Shown here: positions 1-10,439 of the stretch, piece by piece | Numbering within the stretch: position 1 is the first letter of the stretch | Layout: each line of letters begins with the position of its first letter | NCBI RefSeq assembly: GCF_000003815.2 | Contig: NC_049991.1 | Coordinates: forward strand, 11,167,001 to 11,231,000 | Length of the DNA: 64,000 nucleotides | Reading direction: 5' to 3' | Source of the DNA: Branchiostoma floridae | Lineage: Eukaryota; Chordata; Leptocardii; Amphioxiformes; Branchiostomatidae | Notes under the pieces: generated by a model | The model's database searches: none | Told to the model about the DNA's origin: nothing | Seen by the model: only the letters and a program-made list of their open reading frames with translations | Position numbers and translations under genes: made by a program

Positions 1-2102
1 AGCCACAGGGAAGTTTCCGTACGAGTCGTGGTTGACTCCGTTTGCCCAGCTGAAGCAGGTTGTGGAGGAGCCGTCCCCCAAGCTGCCTGCAGACAAGTTC
101 TCCCCTGAGTTTGTCGACTTCTGTGCACAATGGTGAGGACTTACACAATCATGTTCTAAAGGTGGTACACTTGGGGCACTGGTGCAGCACTGCGGGGTTT
201 GAAAGATTACTCAAAACATGTCAGAGATAAAGAACAAATTTTCTACGTTTTGTGTGTTTTGTTGTCTTCTAAGTCATACTTTTACATATTATGCAATATC
301 TAGATTATAAAAAATCAGCAAAAATAACACAACAGTGCTGCAATGAACAAACGCTTTAGTGTCGCATTGGTGCCCCAAGTGCAGTAAGATACCTTCTTAA
401 AAGTTCTCATCTCAAAGTTACACTGTTGTGACATGGTACGAAACTTTCATGGCAACATCACTAGCTTATCTGTAGAAGTTGGCATGTAAAGGTCTTGATT
501 GAATTATGAAGGTAAGCTGTTATCCTTAGAATATCTGTGTATATGGATGAGCAGATGCTCGCATTCATGTGGCTTATCTGTGTGTATTGGTCAGTAGACA
601 TACTCCTAGAATACACGTATCTGTGTATGGCTGAGTGGACCTCATTTCCTGTTGCTAAGTTACCCACAAAGCATACAAAGGCCAGCGATGCCCCAGATTG
701 GTAATACATTTGGTGTGTCACAGATGTGCCTTCATCTTCACATCTTTCATCTGCTCAGCTCACATCCACCCTCTATCCTACTGATTGCTTTTTGTGGATG
801 AAAACACTGATTATGTAGGCAGGCTTGGAGCGGTCTGCTGGCTTTTCCCTTGTCCAGCAGGACAAGGTCACTGACCACAACAGAAATGGGCATAGATTTG
901 AAACCTGATTGTAGCACACATGATCAGTAATGGGTGCATTAGTTTAAGGGATTGTTAGAAAATCATGGACTGGCGACTACCAGCATGTGAATGGCAGGGT
1001 GAAAGTGGAGCAGGTTTGGTGTATCTAAGGATAAGGTTGAAAGGATTTGTACAGTCTGTTCCCTTTGAACCACCAACCAGGAGGCAATCTATGACTTAAT
1101 AAGGATTCTTTACTTGTTCAGTACAAAGCAGGTTACATAGAATGTTCATTTCAGTATAGGGTTGGTGAACTTTTCAAAAATTCACTGTCCCTATTGTAAA
1201 TACATGGTCCACTTGCCTGAAACAACTTTACACTGGCCTAAAATTTAATTGACATATTTCCCTGCAGCCAAGAAATACTTTTTTCTATTATTTTAGTAAA
1301 AGAGGCATTTTGATTTAAAGCGTGTGCATAACTTGTGGGCTGATGGGAGAACAATTTTATTTTATATTCAGATATTTTCATATTATATCCACCCAAATCG
1401 CACTGGCCCAATCAGGTAAAATAAGTACAATAGGATGTGCACTGGTCTGCTCGGCACTTTAGTTGGGCCAATATGGACTTGTCTGGGCCCACTCTAGATA
1501 TGATGGGTTCAGCGTTCAATAGAATTGTACGATTTCAGTTTAACATTGTCCCTCCTTTTTTCAGCTTAAACAAGAACTGCAAAGAAAGGCCCAACTATGC
1601 TGGTCTTGTGGTGAGTCAGTCTTATCAATTCTGTTGTTTGTCACTGTCACTTGTACAACAAAGGTGTTGGATGTCCATCGCACTGTGATGATGACTTACT
1701 AGCAAAGGTATGAGCTAAATAATGCACAGACTTAAATGGCATTTAGAACATCGTTGTCTAAACAAAATAGAAATATGGGCAAAAACTGTGGTGTGAATTG
1801 AATCTTACTGTCATCAAATTAAGTTGGACTTGTTCATTAAACAGGCATGAACAATGCTTGTTTGTCAGTAGCTTAGACAGTCTGATATTACAGGATGAAT
1901 CACCATACTTGCAAAGTGGGCACATGTACAATAACATGTACATAAATGTGTATTGCTGGAGACCAGTAGCACCAGATGGGCATAACATGGAATGATGTGC
2001 TGTTGTTTTCAGGAACACCCCTTCTACAAGACGTACAATGAGCAGACAGTTGATGTTGCAAGTTTTGTCACATCGATACTCGGCCCCGACGGCGACCACT
2101 AG
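1..2102 (+). CDS. MAP2K6: MAP kinase kinase 3/6 (C-terminal exons, 5' partial)
   Basis: Three exons are visible: 1-132 (running in from upstream), 1565-1610 and 2013-2102, all with GT-AG borders and matching phases. They encode the end of a dual-specificity kinase domain. Exon 1 reads TGKFPYESWLTPFAQLKQ followed by VEEPSPKLPADKFSPEFVDF. Exon 2 reads LNKNCKERPNYAGLV. Exon 3 reads EHPFYKTYNEQTVDVASFV and ends GPDGDH before a TAG stop. This matches the C-lobe of vertebrate MAP2K3/MAP2K6, including the conserved QLKQVVEEPSP, KERP, HPF and DVASFV segments. These kinases phosphorylate the TGY loop of p38 in the cytoplasm. Kinase subdomains I-IX lie outside the window. A single MKK3/6 co-orthologue is expected in a non-vertebrate, so the choice between 3 and 6 cannot be made here. 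The family call is firm. Confidence 0.93.
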
Positions 2103-5100
2103 TGCATGTGAAAGAAGAAGGACCAACATCTCAGTTTCGACATGATGCAGGTTCCCCCCCTCATGGAGTGGACTTGTCCAACTGCTGATACACTGATAGT
2201 CAGGATGTACTTAAAATGTCTGTCACAAACTTGTATAAGTCTGTGACCAGAAAGTTGTAGCAGCTGTAAAATTGCTGGAGATGGTAGTATGGATGAGGCT
2301 CAGGACTGCAGTGTCTACTGCAGATTTTACCTGTAAGTTTGAATCTTTTATCCCTACATGTATTTCTCTTCGTCATTTTATCAAAACTCAATATTTCCTT
2401 GTCATCAGCAGTCACTGTTTATCGTACTTTAAATGTTGTCTGAATAACCTAGGTCTGTGAAATGACACAAGTTTAGGCCGTGTCAATTTAATTTGTTGGT
2501 TTTCTGATTTTAGAATTTCATGGTAAAGTGGAAGATAATCATGAAAACAGAGAATGAGGACCAGGGCTTTGCTTCCACACAGCTTTAGAGTGAATAGTGT
2601 CAGATTCAAGTTTTCCTATCTTTTTGTCTCTGCCCCTTGCTAGATTTGTATGTTATGGTGCTCTGAAAACCAATAAGATAAATTAGCGTGGCCTGACTAC
2701 TAGTGAGAGTTTGTGGTAAAATAAGCATTTGTGACTTTAATAGAGAGGGTGTTAAGTCAAACATTAAAATGTTATTATTAGAAGGGTATCCAATTATATA
2801 TGAAAACTGTGTACCTGTTATGGATGTACATGTATGCAATGCACCCCATGTTAAGTACTGTACATGTACATCAAGTCACTCATACATACGCCGGTGCACA
2901 TCAGTACACATTGCAAAAGTTCATTTGAATTATTACAGATGTGTATGTATGAAGATGAAGTCAGGAGAAAGACATCCTTTATCAGGTAACCATTGATAGT
3001 TGTTAGATACTTATGTAGACAGCACTGCAAGATTGGCACTTTTGTGTCCCAATTCCTTGCCAAAGAGACATACAGAAGAAGCCAGGCCTTAGAAAAGAAG
3101 AATTTGTATTCATCGTACATGTTCGTGTATTCTTTCTTTTGGTGTAGTTAGAATAAATGTGTATTTCATTTATGTCTGCCATATTGTGAGACTGTAGATC
3201 GGATTGTAGCATATTTAATGACAAATGTAGGTGCTGTGGATCCAAGATTTTATATCAAACGTAAGCTGCCAACTTTAAGGGTACTTACTACTTATCCATT
3301 AAGAGTACATTGTAGTGGTTATTAAGGAACCTCCCATTCTATCACATTGTCCCAGCCTGTGTTCAGTGTCCAGTGGGAGGTTAACAAGGATGTTTTATTA
3401 AGCTATTGATAAACTTGAAAAGTTTTCATTTCACTTGCTTTGGCTTACAGAAAGGGACACAATTTTCTTTCAACAAGATTAAAGGTTGTTACAACTACTA
3501 ATAGTTAAAATTTGGCACATAATTTTGTGTGAGTGTGAGAGTGCAGAACAAATCCAACCGAAACCAACTGCTGTGCACAACCTCCTATTGGAAAGAAGGT
3601 TGTGCGCTGTACAGCTTTCAAACCTTTTTTATTCTGAGGCTGTCAATCTCTCTGTGGCTGTGAATTAAAAATAACCAGCAGGGTGCAGTAGACCAGACCA
3701 ACTGCAGTGCAGCTAGTGCATAAAGCTTATCTTTCTCACAAACTCATGCTGTGCTATATGCAATCTTTATGTGAACTGAGCTACCTGTGCTTGTTTTCTC
3801 TGACTCCATACGCAAATTACGTGGCTGTCTTTGGGGAAAAAAAGTACAAGTATGTATGCATAAACATCTACACTTTATTTTCCCAACTAAAACATCCCCA
3901 CATGTACAGCAAGATATAGTTAACTACTACACACTAAGGTGTTGATGATGTCCAGAGTAGATGAGTAGATGCTCATGTATATAATCTATTAAGCTTTATA
4001 TCAATTTGATAAATCGACCAGCTTGGCAGAATACACCACCTACATTTTGTAGCTACCCTCTACATGTACTACCCAAAGTTTGCACAGGATCACACAACAG
4101 ATGTTAGATTTGATATCCTTTTAACCTTTGATATATATGCATTTGCGGCCTAGCTATAAGTAAGCATGACAGAAAGTTTGTTTATCAACTCTGCCCACTT
4201 GGCCAGCATGGCTGTTTCCATGACCCATCCCTCCATCTTGGGATGGAAATTTGCTTATTTGGACAAACGAAATTGTCCACCCATCTGTCCAACTGAGCTG
4301 GCTATCGTCATGATATGAAATTGAGGAAAATGTTTATTTGTAAGACATATTTCATGACATGGGCTCTCAAAGAATAAGTAGCATGCAAAAAGATTCCTTG
4401 CTGGTGACAGCCCTGTTGGCCAGTTTGACTCCTAGGGAGGGCAAAATTGATTAGGGCAACCTGGCTTTTTATCTGCCCACAAAACAGCCCTACAATCAGA
4501 TCAGTGTACAGACAAAACATTGCTCCATAGCACCTTTAGCTAATGACTTGTAGCTATTTTCTACTGATAGTTTAAGCACTACTTTTTTGTGGTACATTTT
4601 TATCGTGTCATCATTTGACAGAGGCTTGTGCTATTGTCACAATTTTTGACAGGAATGTTATGTTTATTTTGCACTTTGAAGTGTGTTTTTATAAAGGGGA
4701 AGGTGTGCAATACCTCAAACTGGACACAGTCATGCACCAAGTCTTATAAAAATTAAGATACTCGCCTCTACACCCGATAATACATGCAATACTATGTACT
4801 GTTCCCTCATGATGTATAAGAGACATCTAGTGAGAAATGTGAGAAGTGCAAACTAAACTGAAGGAAAAGATGAAAGGATCAGAGTCAGAATTCTGGCTTT
4901 GCAGGCATTTATGTAGTGCATTGCTATTGCTTATCAATGCATCTATAAAATCATGGTAATCCTTGTAAAATTGTGTCGCTTGCGAGACACTTGCAAGACA
5001 CCCTGTACTTCATTGTAAGGTCACAAAAAAGTAGATTGTCGAAAATGAAGAAAAACTACTTAACAGTTCTGTCACATCTGAGACTATGTAATTGCCTTCT

Positions 5101-5403
5101 GGACATTGTATATTATGAAAGAACCTTAAACATATTTGTCATGGTTTAATACTAGAACTTCAGAATGATAAAGTTTGTAAGTAACTTAGGATGTATTCTG
5201 TTTATCTTTACATAGTGATATTTCCATTCCCTACTTTAGCTTTGTTTTGTCAAAGAGTTTGTATAAAATTACAAAAAAAATAAGATGGGGAAAACTGACA
5301 CCTGTTTTTTCTTTTTGTCTTTTGCTGGTTTGATTCTTACATGTACTTATTCACCCAAAGGTCACCATGCTTGGTTTGTGATCTCCCTCCTTTTTTTTAA
5401 AAC
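2103..5403. other. MKK3/6 3' UTR and intergenic DNA
   Basis: No coding exon was recognised in this 3.3-kb AT-rich stretch. The first part is presumably the kinase 3' UTR. The first clear AATAAA on the plus strand is at 3152-3157, about 1.05 kb past the stop, and could be its polyadenylation signal. Open frames here are short and have no protein-like composition. A small inverted pair flanks 3328-3382 (AACCTCCCA / TGGGAGGTT), probably trivial. Confidence 0.5.
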
Positions 5404-5406
5404 TAA

Positions 5407-6283
5407 GGCCATGTTGATTTGATTATATGGATGACATCCTCCGGAAACTCCAAAACTGATGCGAGCGAGCGAATAAAAAAAAAAGTTTGGCCCAAAAAAA
5501 AAAAAGTTGCCTTCAGTATGAAATCAAAGTGGCCAGGAAGGTTGAACATAGGACTAAACACACATAGTATGGTATACCAACAGTTAGGTGTAGGGACCAG
5601 TACATCATACGGGTGCAAAACATTTTTTGCTTCTTGGACAAATCAAAAAAAAAACAGACCTGAAAAAAAAAAAACAGAGGAACAGGTTTCGCCAATTACA
5701 AAATGGACACACTATGTCGGCAGCCATTTGGGGTCTAACCGGGGGGCCAAGAAGACAACAAGAGCGAAGTCAAGTAGAGTTTATAGTCAATGGCACCAAG
5801 TTTCTACAGTCAAAGCTACAGAGACAGTTAGGCTTTATTACATGGAGATTGGATTTTAAAATGCAGTGGGAGTCCAATAATCCACCAAACAGATTCCTTT
5901 GTAGCAAAATTGACCAATTACCATTGTTTTGAGTATTGCCGCAGTTCTCAAGTTTCCACAGACAATCAGGTCCAGGTTCATGTCCGGACCTGGAAATGAT
6001 ACTCTGGACCTGAATTTTCTGTACTGGTACCTCCCCCAACCAACAATAGATTTTTTTTTCTTTCTGTCCTTTCACATCTTTTTCTTTGACTTTAGATTCA
6101 TTTTGGCATTCCATGGCATTAGTTATCTGTTTTCTGATACTTTTTTTTCAATCTACTGAATATTTGTGCTCATTTTACAGCTGCTTTGCACAATTTATTG
6201 TGTGGTCGAAAACTTTTTTTTTTGAAATGGCCGAAAATTGGTGCGAGCGCGGATGTCATCCATATAATCAAATCAACGTGGCC
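5407..6283. mobile_element. PIF/Harbinger-like MITE, 877 bp
   Basis: The element has near-perfect terminal inverted repeats of about 33 bp, beginning GGCCAYGTTGATTTGATT and running through a shared GGATGACATCC. It is flanked by TAA on both sides (5404-5406 and 6284-6286). GG...CC ends with a 3-bp TWA target duplication are typical of PIF/Harbinger transposons. The interior holds poly-A/T tracts and unrelated open frames but no transposase that I can recognise, so it is non-autonomous. A related left end (AAGGCCACAGTCAGTATATT, then ATGGATGACATC) is seen near 38878 in the last DHX40 intron. Confidence 0.8.
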
Positions 6284-6286
6284 TAA

Positions 6287-7011
6287 AGGTTACCAGTACT
6301 ACCACAAAACTGCTTAACACCACTCGAGATTAAGGGTTACTTGAACGGAGATGAATACTGGATGAAATGAATTTAGATGAGAGAGTAAGAGAAACGATTA
6401 AGACATGAGACATTGACAGTGCCATTAAGGCTTCCTGACCGGACCTTGAACCATTCGCTCTTTTTACCCGAAATTCCGAAAAAAAGGTGTTACGCGTGCA
6501 GGCTCTCTTATGTACAAAGTGCCATTGGGTGACTTCAATTCCCATCATGATGTTAGGAGTTTTCGACTTTTCAACATCTGGACTCGGCAGTCGACCTGAA
6601 CGCTACGAGAGCACTGTTTACGGATTTGTGTCAGGATTTTTAAAGCGTGGATCAATGATCCATTTGAGTGCAAAATGGTCCTCAACAGCCTTCGGAAAAA
6701 TGACGGCCAAAAATCATCGCACTTCCCTGCTTAGATTTTCGACATTGCCTTTTGGGATATGATACTTTCGACAAAAACTTCCGTAAGTTTGAGAGACACA
6801 TTTCATCATTTAAGAATGTCAAAAATAAGGCTTTGTGTTGCTGTAAGTTTCATCATTACATGGTTAAAAAGGCGACGCCAGCACACGTCTCTCAGCTGGT
6901 TTGCTACAACGTTGCTGGTGTTCTGAATGGATGCGGATGTGTTTCATTGACTCTGACTGAAGTGTGCGCGTGGACCACTTAAGCGGTCCTTACCACTGTG
7001 TTACACTTAAA
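6287..7011. other. Upstream region of the coiled-coil gene
   Basis: No coding sequence is recognised. It should contain the promoter and 5' UTR of the gene starting at 7012. I see no clear TATA box near the start. Short open frames lack recognisable domains. Confidence 0.4.
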
Positions 7012-8517
7012 ATGGCTACCAGCACCAGACAGGACGTGTCCGACCAGCACAGAAAAATCTACGCCGAATTGTGCCGACTTCTTTTCGAAGGAACCACCCT
7101 TGTCCTTCCCATAGCGTATGGGCAAATAGACGAGGGTGAGTGTAAAGGATGCAACAGTGACTCAGAAAACGAAGAGACCGGCGTCGGGAATGACGATAAC
7201 GCCCTGCCCATGGACTGTGTTGCTTTTGCCAAGCAGCTTCAGCGGATAGGTGCGTTTCGTCAGGCTCTGGCTGGCTGGGGCCACAAGATGCTTGCATGCA
7301 GGATGCCGATCCTACGAGTTGAGATCCACACGATACTGCAGACACTGGGGGGACAGGCGGCAAGGGCAGAACTGGACGAGCTCTACCAGACCTGCCTGCA
7401 GCCCATGGAGGAGAAAGAGATGACGTACTACATCGAGGCCGTCAGGCTGTGGAACGCACGCGAGGCTAGGGCAGAGGAGGGAGACGAGCTAGCCGAACTG
7501 GAAGATGTGTTGAAAGCCTACTGTATGTTGGAGTGTGACGACAGCCATTCGTCCGTTGAACCAGACGACACAACCGACACTCATCCGGACACCTCCACAC
7601 AGTCTACGGGCAGCTCGAACGCGAACCCGCCACAGTGGATCGATGTCCCCACCGCGCCTCGGGAAACTGATAACACCGCAGAAAACATTGAAAAGGCCTG
7701 GATGGATGTGACGGGAAAACGGATTGAGCTAGAGGTGGAGAAGCAGTTTGAAGCAGCGGCCCTAGAATCACAGAAGTGGGGCGACAATGTCGCACGGGCG
7801 GAGGAACAGGCGAAGCAACAGGTGGACTCACGTGTTCGGGAGGTGGAAAACAGTTTGACTTCAACTTTGTCGAAAAGAGACGAGACATCGAAAAATTCTC
7901 TTCTATATCTTGAAAGGAAAGAAAGAGTCGCTGCAGCAGAAATAAATGTGAAGGAACAACGCATACGGTTAGAAGTGGATCGGTTAGCGAGACGAACTGA
8001 ATATAAAGAGGGGAATGTGAAGAGGCACAATGTCGGGAACGTCCGGCGTATCGAGCGCGACGCCACCAAAATGCTCAGGCAGGGGACATTTCTCAAGGAC
8101 CAAATGGATCAAAGAGACTTTAAGAAATGGAATGATATGGAGAAGAACGAAGACTTCAGAAGATCGGCTATAAAAGAAAGTATGGACAAAACGCTGGAGA
8201 GGATTGCAGGTATGGAGCGACGGTTCTGGGAGAACATCACTGCACGCACGGAGTGTATATGGGACGCGATGGCCAAACAACTTAGAGACATGGAAAAGGA
8301 CTTTGACGAAAGTTATATAAAACTAGATAATGTTGCTACGGAGTTAGGAGAAAGGCTCGCATTGATAGATCATCAAATAGGAGGTGTGAGTGTGACTGAG
8401 AGGTATTCTTCCCGAGACGCGTTGACAGAAAGTGCGCTTTCCTTGGCCGTGACCGCAGATCAGGAGACGCAGTCAGACACAACGTCTTTTGCAACATCCT
8501 TGGCAACTCAAGAGTAG
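7012..8517 (+). CDS. Single-exon coiled-coil protein, unknown family
   Basis: An uninterrupted 501-codon frame starts at ATG 7012 in a good context (A at -3, G at +4; protein starts MATSTRQDVSDQ). The frame stays open 16 codons further upstream, but only to a GTG, so 7012 is the first ATG. Residues 1-170 look globular and largely helical, with an acidic serine-rich insert (DSENEETGVGNDDNA). Residues 175-215 are a Ser/Thr/Asp-rich linker. From about 225 to 460 the protein is highly charged, rich in E, K, R, A and L, and looks like a long helical coiled coil. The tail is Ser/Thr-rich and ends ATSLATQE. There is no signal peptide or membrane segment. An AATAAA lies at 8687-8692, about 170 bases past the stop. 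Codon use and length argue for a real gene. I do not recognise a family and assign no function. Confidence 0.75.
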   Translation: MATSTRQDVSDQHRKIYAELCRLLFEGTTLVLPIAYGQIDEGECKGCNSDSENEETGVGNDDNALPMDCVAFAKQLQRIGAFRQALAGWGHKMLACRMPILRVEIHTILQTLGGQAARAELDELYQTCLQPMEEKEMTYYIEAVRLWNAREARAEEGDELAELEDVLKAYCMLECDDSHSSVEPDDTTDTHPDTSTQSTGSSNANPPQWIDVPTAPRETDNTAENIEKAWMDVTGKRIELEVEKQFEAAALESQKWGDNVARAEEQAKQQVDSRVREVENSLTSTLSKRDETSKNSLLYLERKERVAAAEINVKEQRIRLEVDRLARRTEYKEGNVKRHNVGNVRRIERDATKMLRQGTFLKDQMDQRDFKKWNDMEKNEDFRRSAIKESMDKTLERIAGMERRFWENITARTECIWDAMAKQLRDMEKDFDESYIKLDNVATELGERLALIDHQIGGVSVTERYSSRDALTESALSLAVTADQETQSDTTSFATSLATQE

Positions 8518-8686
8518 AGAAATAACATTGAAGAAAGTGTGTAATTGCTACGTCATTATGACAACACGTGTTTTAGAGAGAATTGTATCTCAGCTGTCTA
8601 TAACACAAATTCAATGGGTCAATATATATTTATAAAGTGCAATAGTGTACAGACATTTGACCATGTTCTGAGCTTGAAAGTTAGGA

Positions 8687-8692
8687 AATAAA
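8687..8692 (+). promoter_or_regulatory. Poly(A) signal AATAAA of the coiled-coil gene
   Basis: This is a canonical AATAAA about 170 bases downstream of the TAG that ends the 501-residue frame. Its position fits a short 3' UTR. Confidence 0.5.
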
Positions 8693-9661
8693 TTTAGTAC
8701 CATGTGCAATGTCAAATGTCCTTTACATATGTCATAGTGCTGTAGACGGTATTATAGTTTTATTGTGAGTTTTTATTGTACTCTTGAAAATGAATACCAT
8801 AGCAGCTGTTGCAATGATTTTGGCCTGGCTATTTAGATCAACATAAAGGTACCGGTATTTTGTGACAAAGCACTGCTTCTTTGAAATCAATTATCTGAAA
8901 GTTAGGAACTTTAGCTACCAGATACATCACTCAAATATCTAAAAATGACATGATGACTTCAAAGTTTATTTAGGGAGCTTTGGAACTCCTTGGTTAACAG
9001 CCAACAGTTTGCATCCTTAGTTCCTTGCTTATGTCTTAATCTTTCTATGTTACAGTAGCAGTGTCAGTTGGCTAACTGACCTGTACGTGGGGACTCCTAG
9101 CTGTTTATGTTATCATTGCAGTTCAAGTGTTTGTGTGTCTGTGTATGTGGATGTGTGCGTGTGGATGGTACTGGTAGGTACAATTAACTGCAGTACTGAC
9201 AGTGATTAATAGAAGGCACTTTGGTCAATGCAAAAAAAAGTTAAATTCTGCTCATAATTAGGAATCTTTCATTATTCCTTGATGTTTATTGGTCACAAAC
9301 AAAACACTGTGAGTGACTTTATAGATCAAACTTGTACCACAAAACTTATAACTTTAACTGTATTTCATTGATTACAACTTTGAGACAAAATCAATTCATT
9401 TTGAACCCATTACAGAAAATTAACCCCCTGAAACATATACATAGATTAATTTTATACAGACATCAATGATACAACTGTGGTGTGTTTAGCTATACACAAG
9501 TTAACAATTGCCTTTAAAAATTAAAGCAACTGTAGGATCTAGCTGGTACAGTAGAGGACTGAGGACCTCAGAGTCCATGTAGAAAAATGAGACAAATTTG
9601 CATTGGATATTTTGAGAGCTCGCCTTAACAGATTTTTGAAACCAAATTCATGGAGCACGTA
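8693..9661. other. Intergenic DNA
   Basis: No gene is recognised between the poly(A) signal and the foldback element at 9671. A TG-rich stretch lies near 9128-9170. The sequence is otherwise AT-rich and without obvious structure. Confidence 0.4.
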
Positions 9662-9670
9662 CCAATACTT

Positions 9671-9940
9671 TAGCCTCCATAGCAGGCTCTCTATGGCCTT
9701 TTTTGGCACTTTTGCTGGCCATTTCTTTTTGTACTGGGTCGCTGATTGCTGGCCTGTTCTGACAGGCGGCCATGTAGATGGCCATCTAGATGGCCATGTA
9801 GATGGCCATGTAGATGGCCATGTAGATGGCCATCGACATGGCCGGCTATCAGAAAAGCCCAGCAATCAGCGACCCTGTACAAAAAGAAATGGCCAGCAAA
9901 AGTGCCAAAAAAGTCCATAGGGAGCCTGCTATGGAGGCTA
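9671..9940. mobile_element. Mutator-like foldback element, 9-bp target duplication
   Basis: A 270-bp palindromic element begins TAGCCTCCATAGCAGGCTC and ends with the inverse complement. It is flanked by the exact 9-bp direct repeat CCAATACTT (9662-9670 and 9941-9949). Each arm is about 85-90 bases with few mismatches. The centre (about 9771-9840) is a tandem array of about 12-bp units based on GATGGCCATGTA, each containing the palindrome ATGGCCAT. Long inverted repeats with a 9-bp duplication are typical of Mutator-like elements. There is no coding capacity; the open frames on both strands are products of the palindrome. Confidence 0.85.
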
Positions 9941-10029
9941 CCAATACTTAGGCTATGAGAAAATTCACAAATTTTTCACAAAATGTAACATGAGAACTTA
10001 GCAGAGAAATGTTTTGGAATGCTCTTTAA

Positions 10030-10207
10030 TACCGTAGAAGCCAGTTAATTGCACACCGGATTAACACACACTTCTGTTAACTGCACGGAATACCAAAATC
10101 CTAAACCATTGCGGTCCAGCTAGAAAACTTCAAATTATTGCACCAGCCGGATAGTTGCACGAACTTCACTGACAAATAGGCCGTGCAATTAAGCGACTTC
10201 TACTGTA
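10030..10207. mobile_element. Pogo-like MITE, 178 bp
   Basis: The ends are inverted repeats of about 25 bp (TACMGTAGAAGYC...TTAATTGCAC), starting and ending in TA. TA-flanked CAGTAGAAG-type ends resemble the pogo/Tigger branch of Tc1/mariner transposons. The interior carries further copies of the TTAATTGCAC and TTGCAC motifs. A second copy in the opposite orientation lies at 31800-31982. Confidence 0.7.
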
Positions 10208-10439
10208 CTACTGTGCAGCAAGTGAGCTTACTGTGCAACATTTGTTCAATGCAGGTCATGGTGGTGGTGGTGGGGGGGAGTTCAAAATTATTATCATGCA
10301 AAATATCTTACAAGCCAGCCAACTCTACGAGCCCTTATATTACCCATCCTTGACAACAACACATATATTTGTAGCTTGAGTCTCTACATGTGTAGCTCTG
10401 TGAGTCTGTACAAACATTAGTGAGCCTATCAGCATAGAT

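Noticed and set aside
5419-6286. Several open frames of 70-146 residues
   Set aside because: All lie inside the Harbinger-like MITE, run through poly-A/T tracts and resemble no transposase.
6964-7011. Sixteen-codon N-terminal extension of the coiled-coil gene
   Set aside because: It would need a GTG start; the first ATG, in good context, is at 7012.
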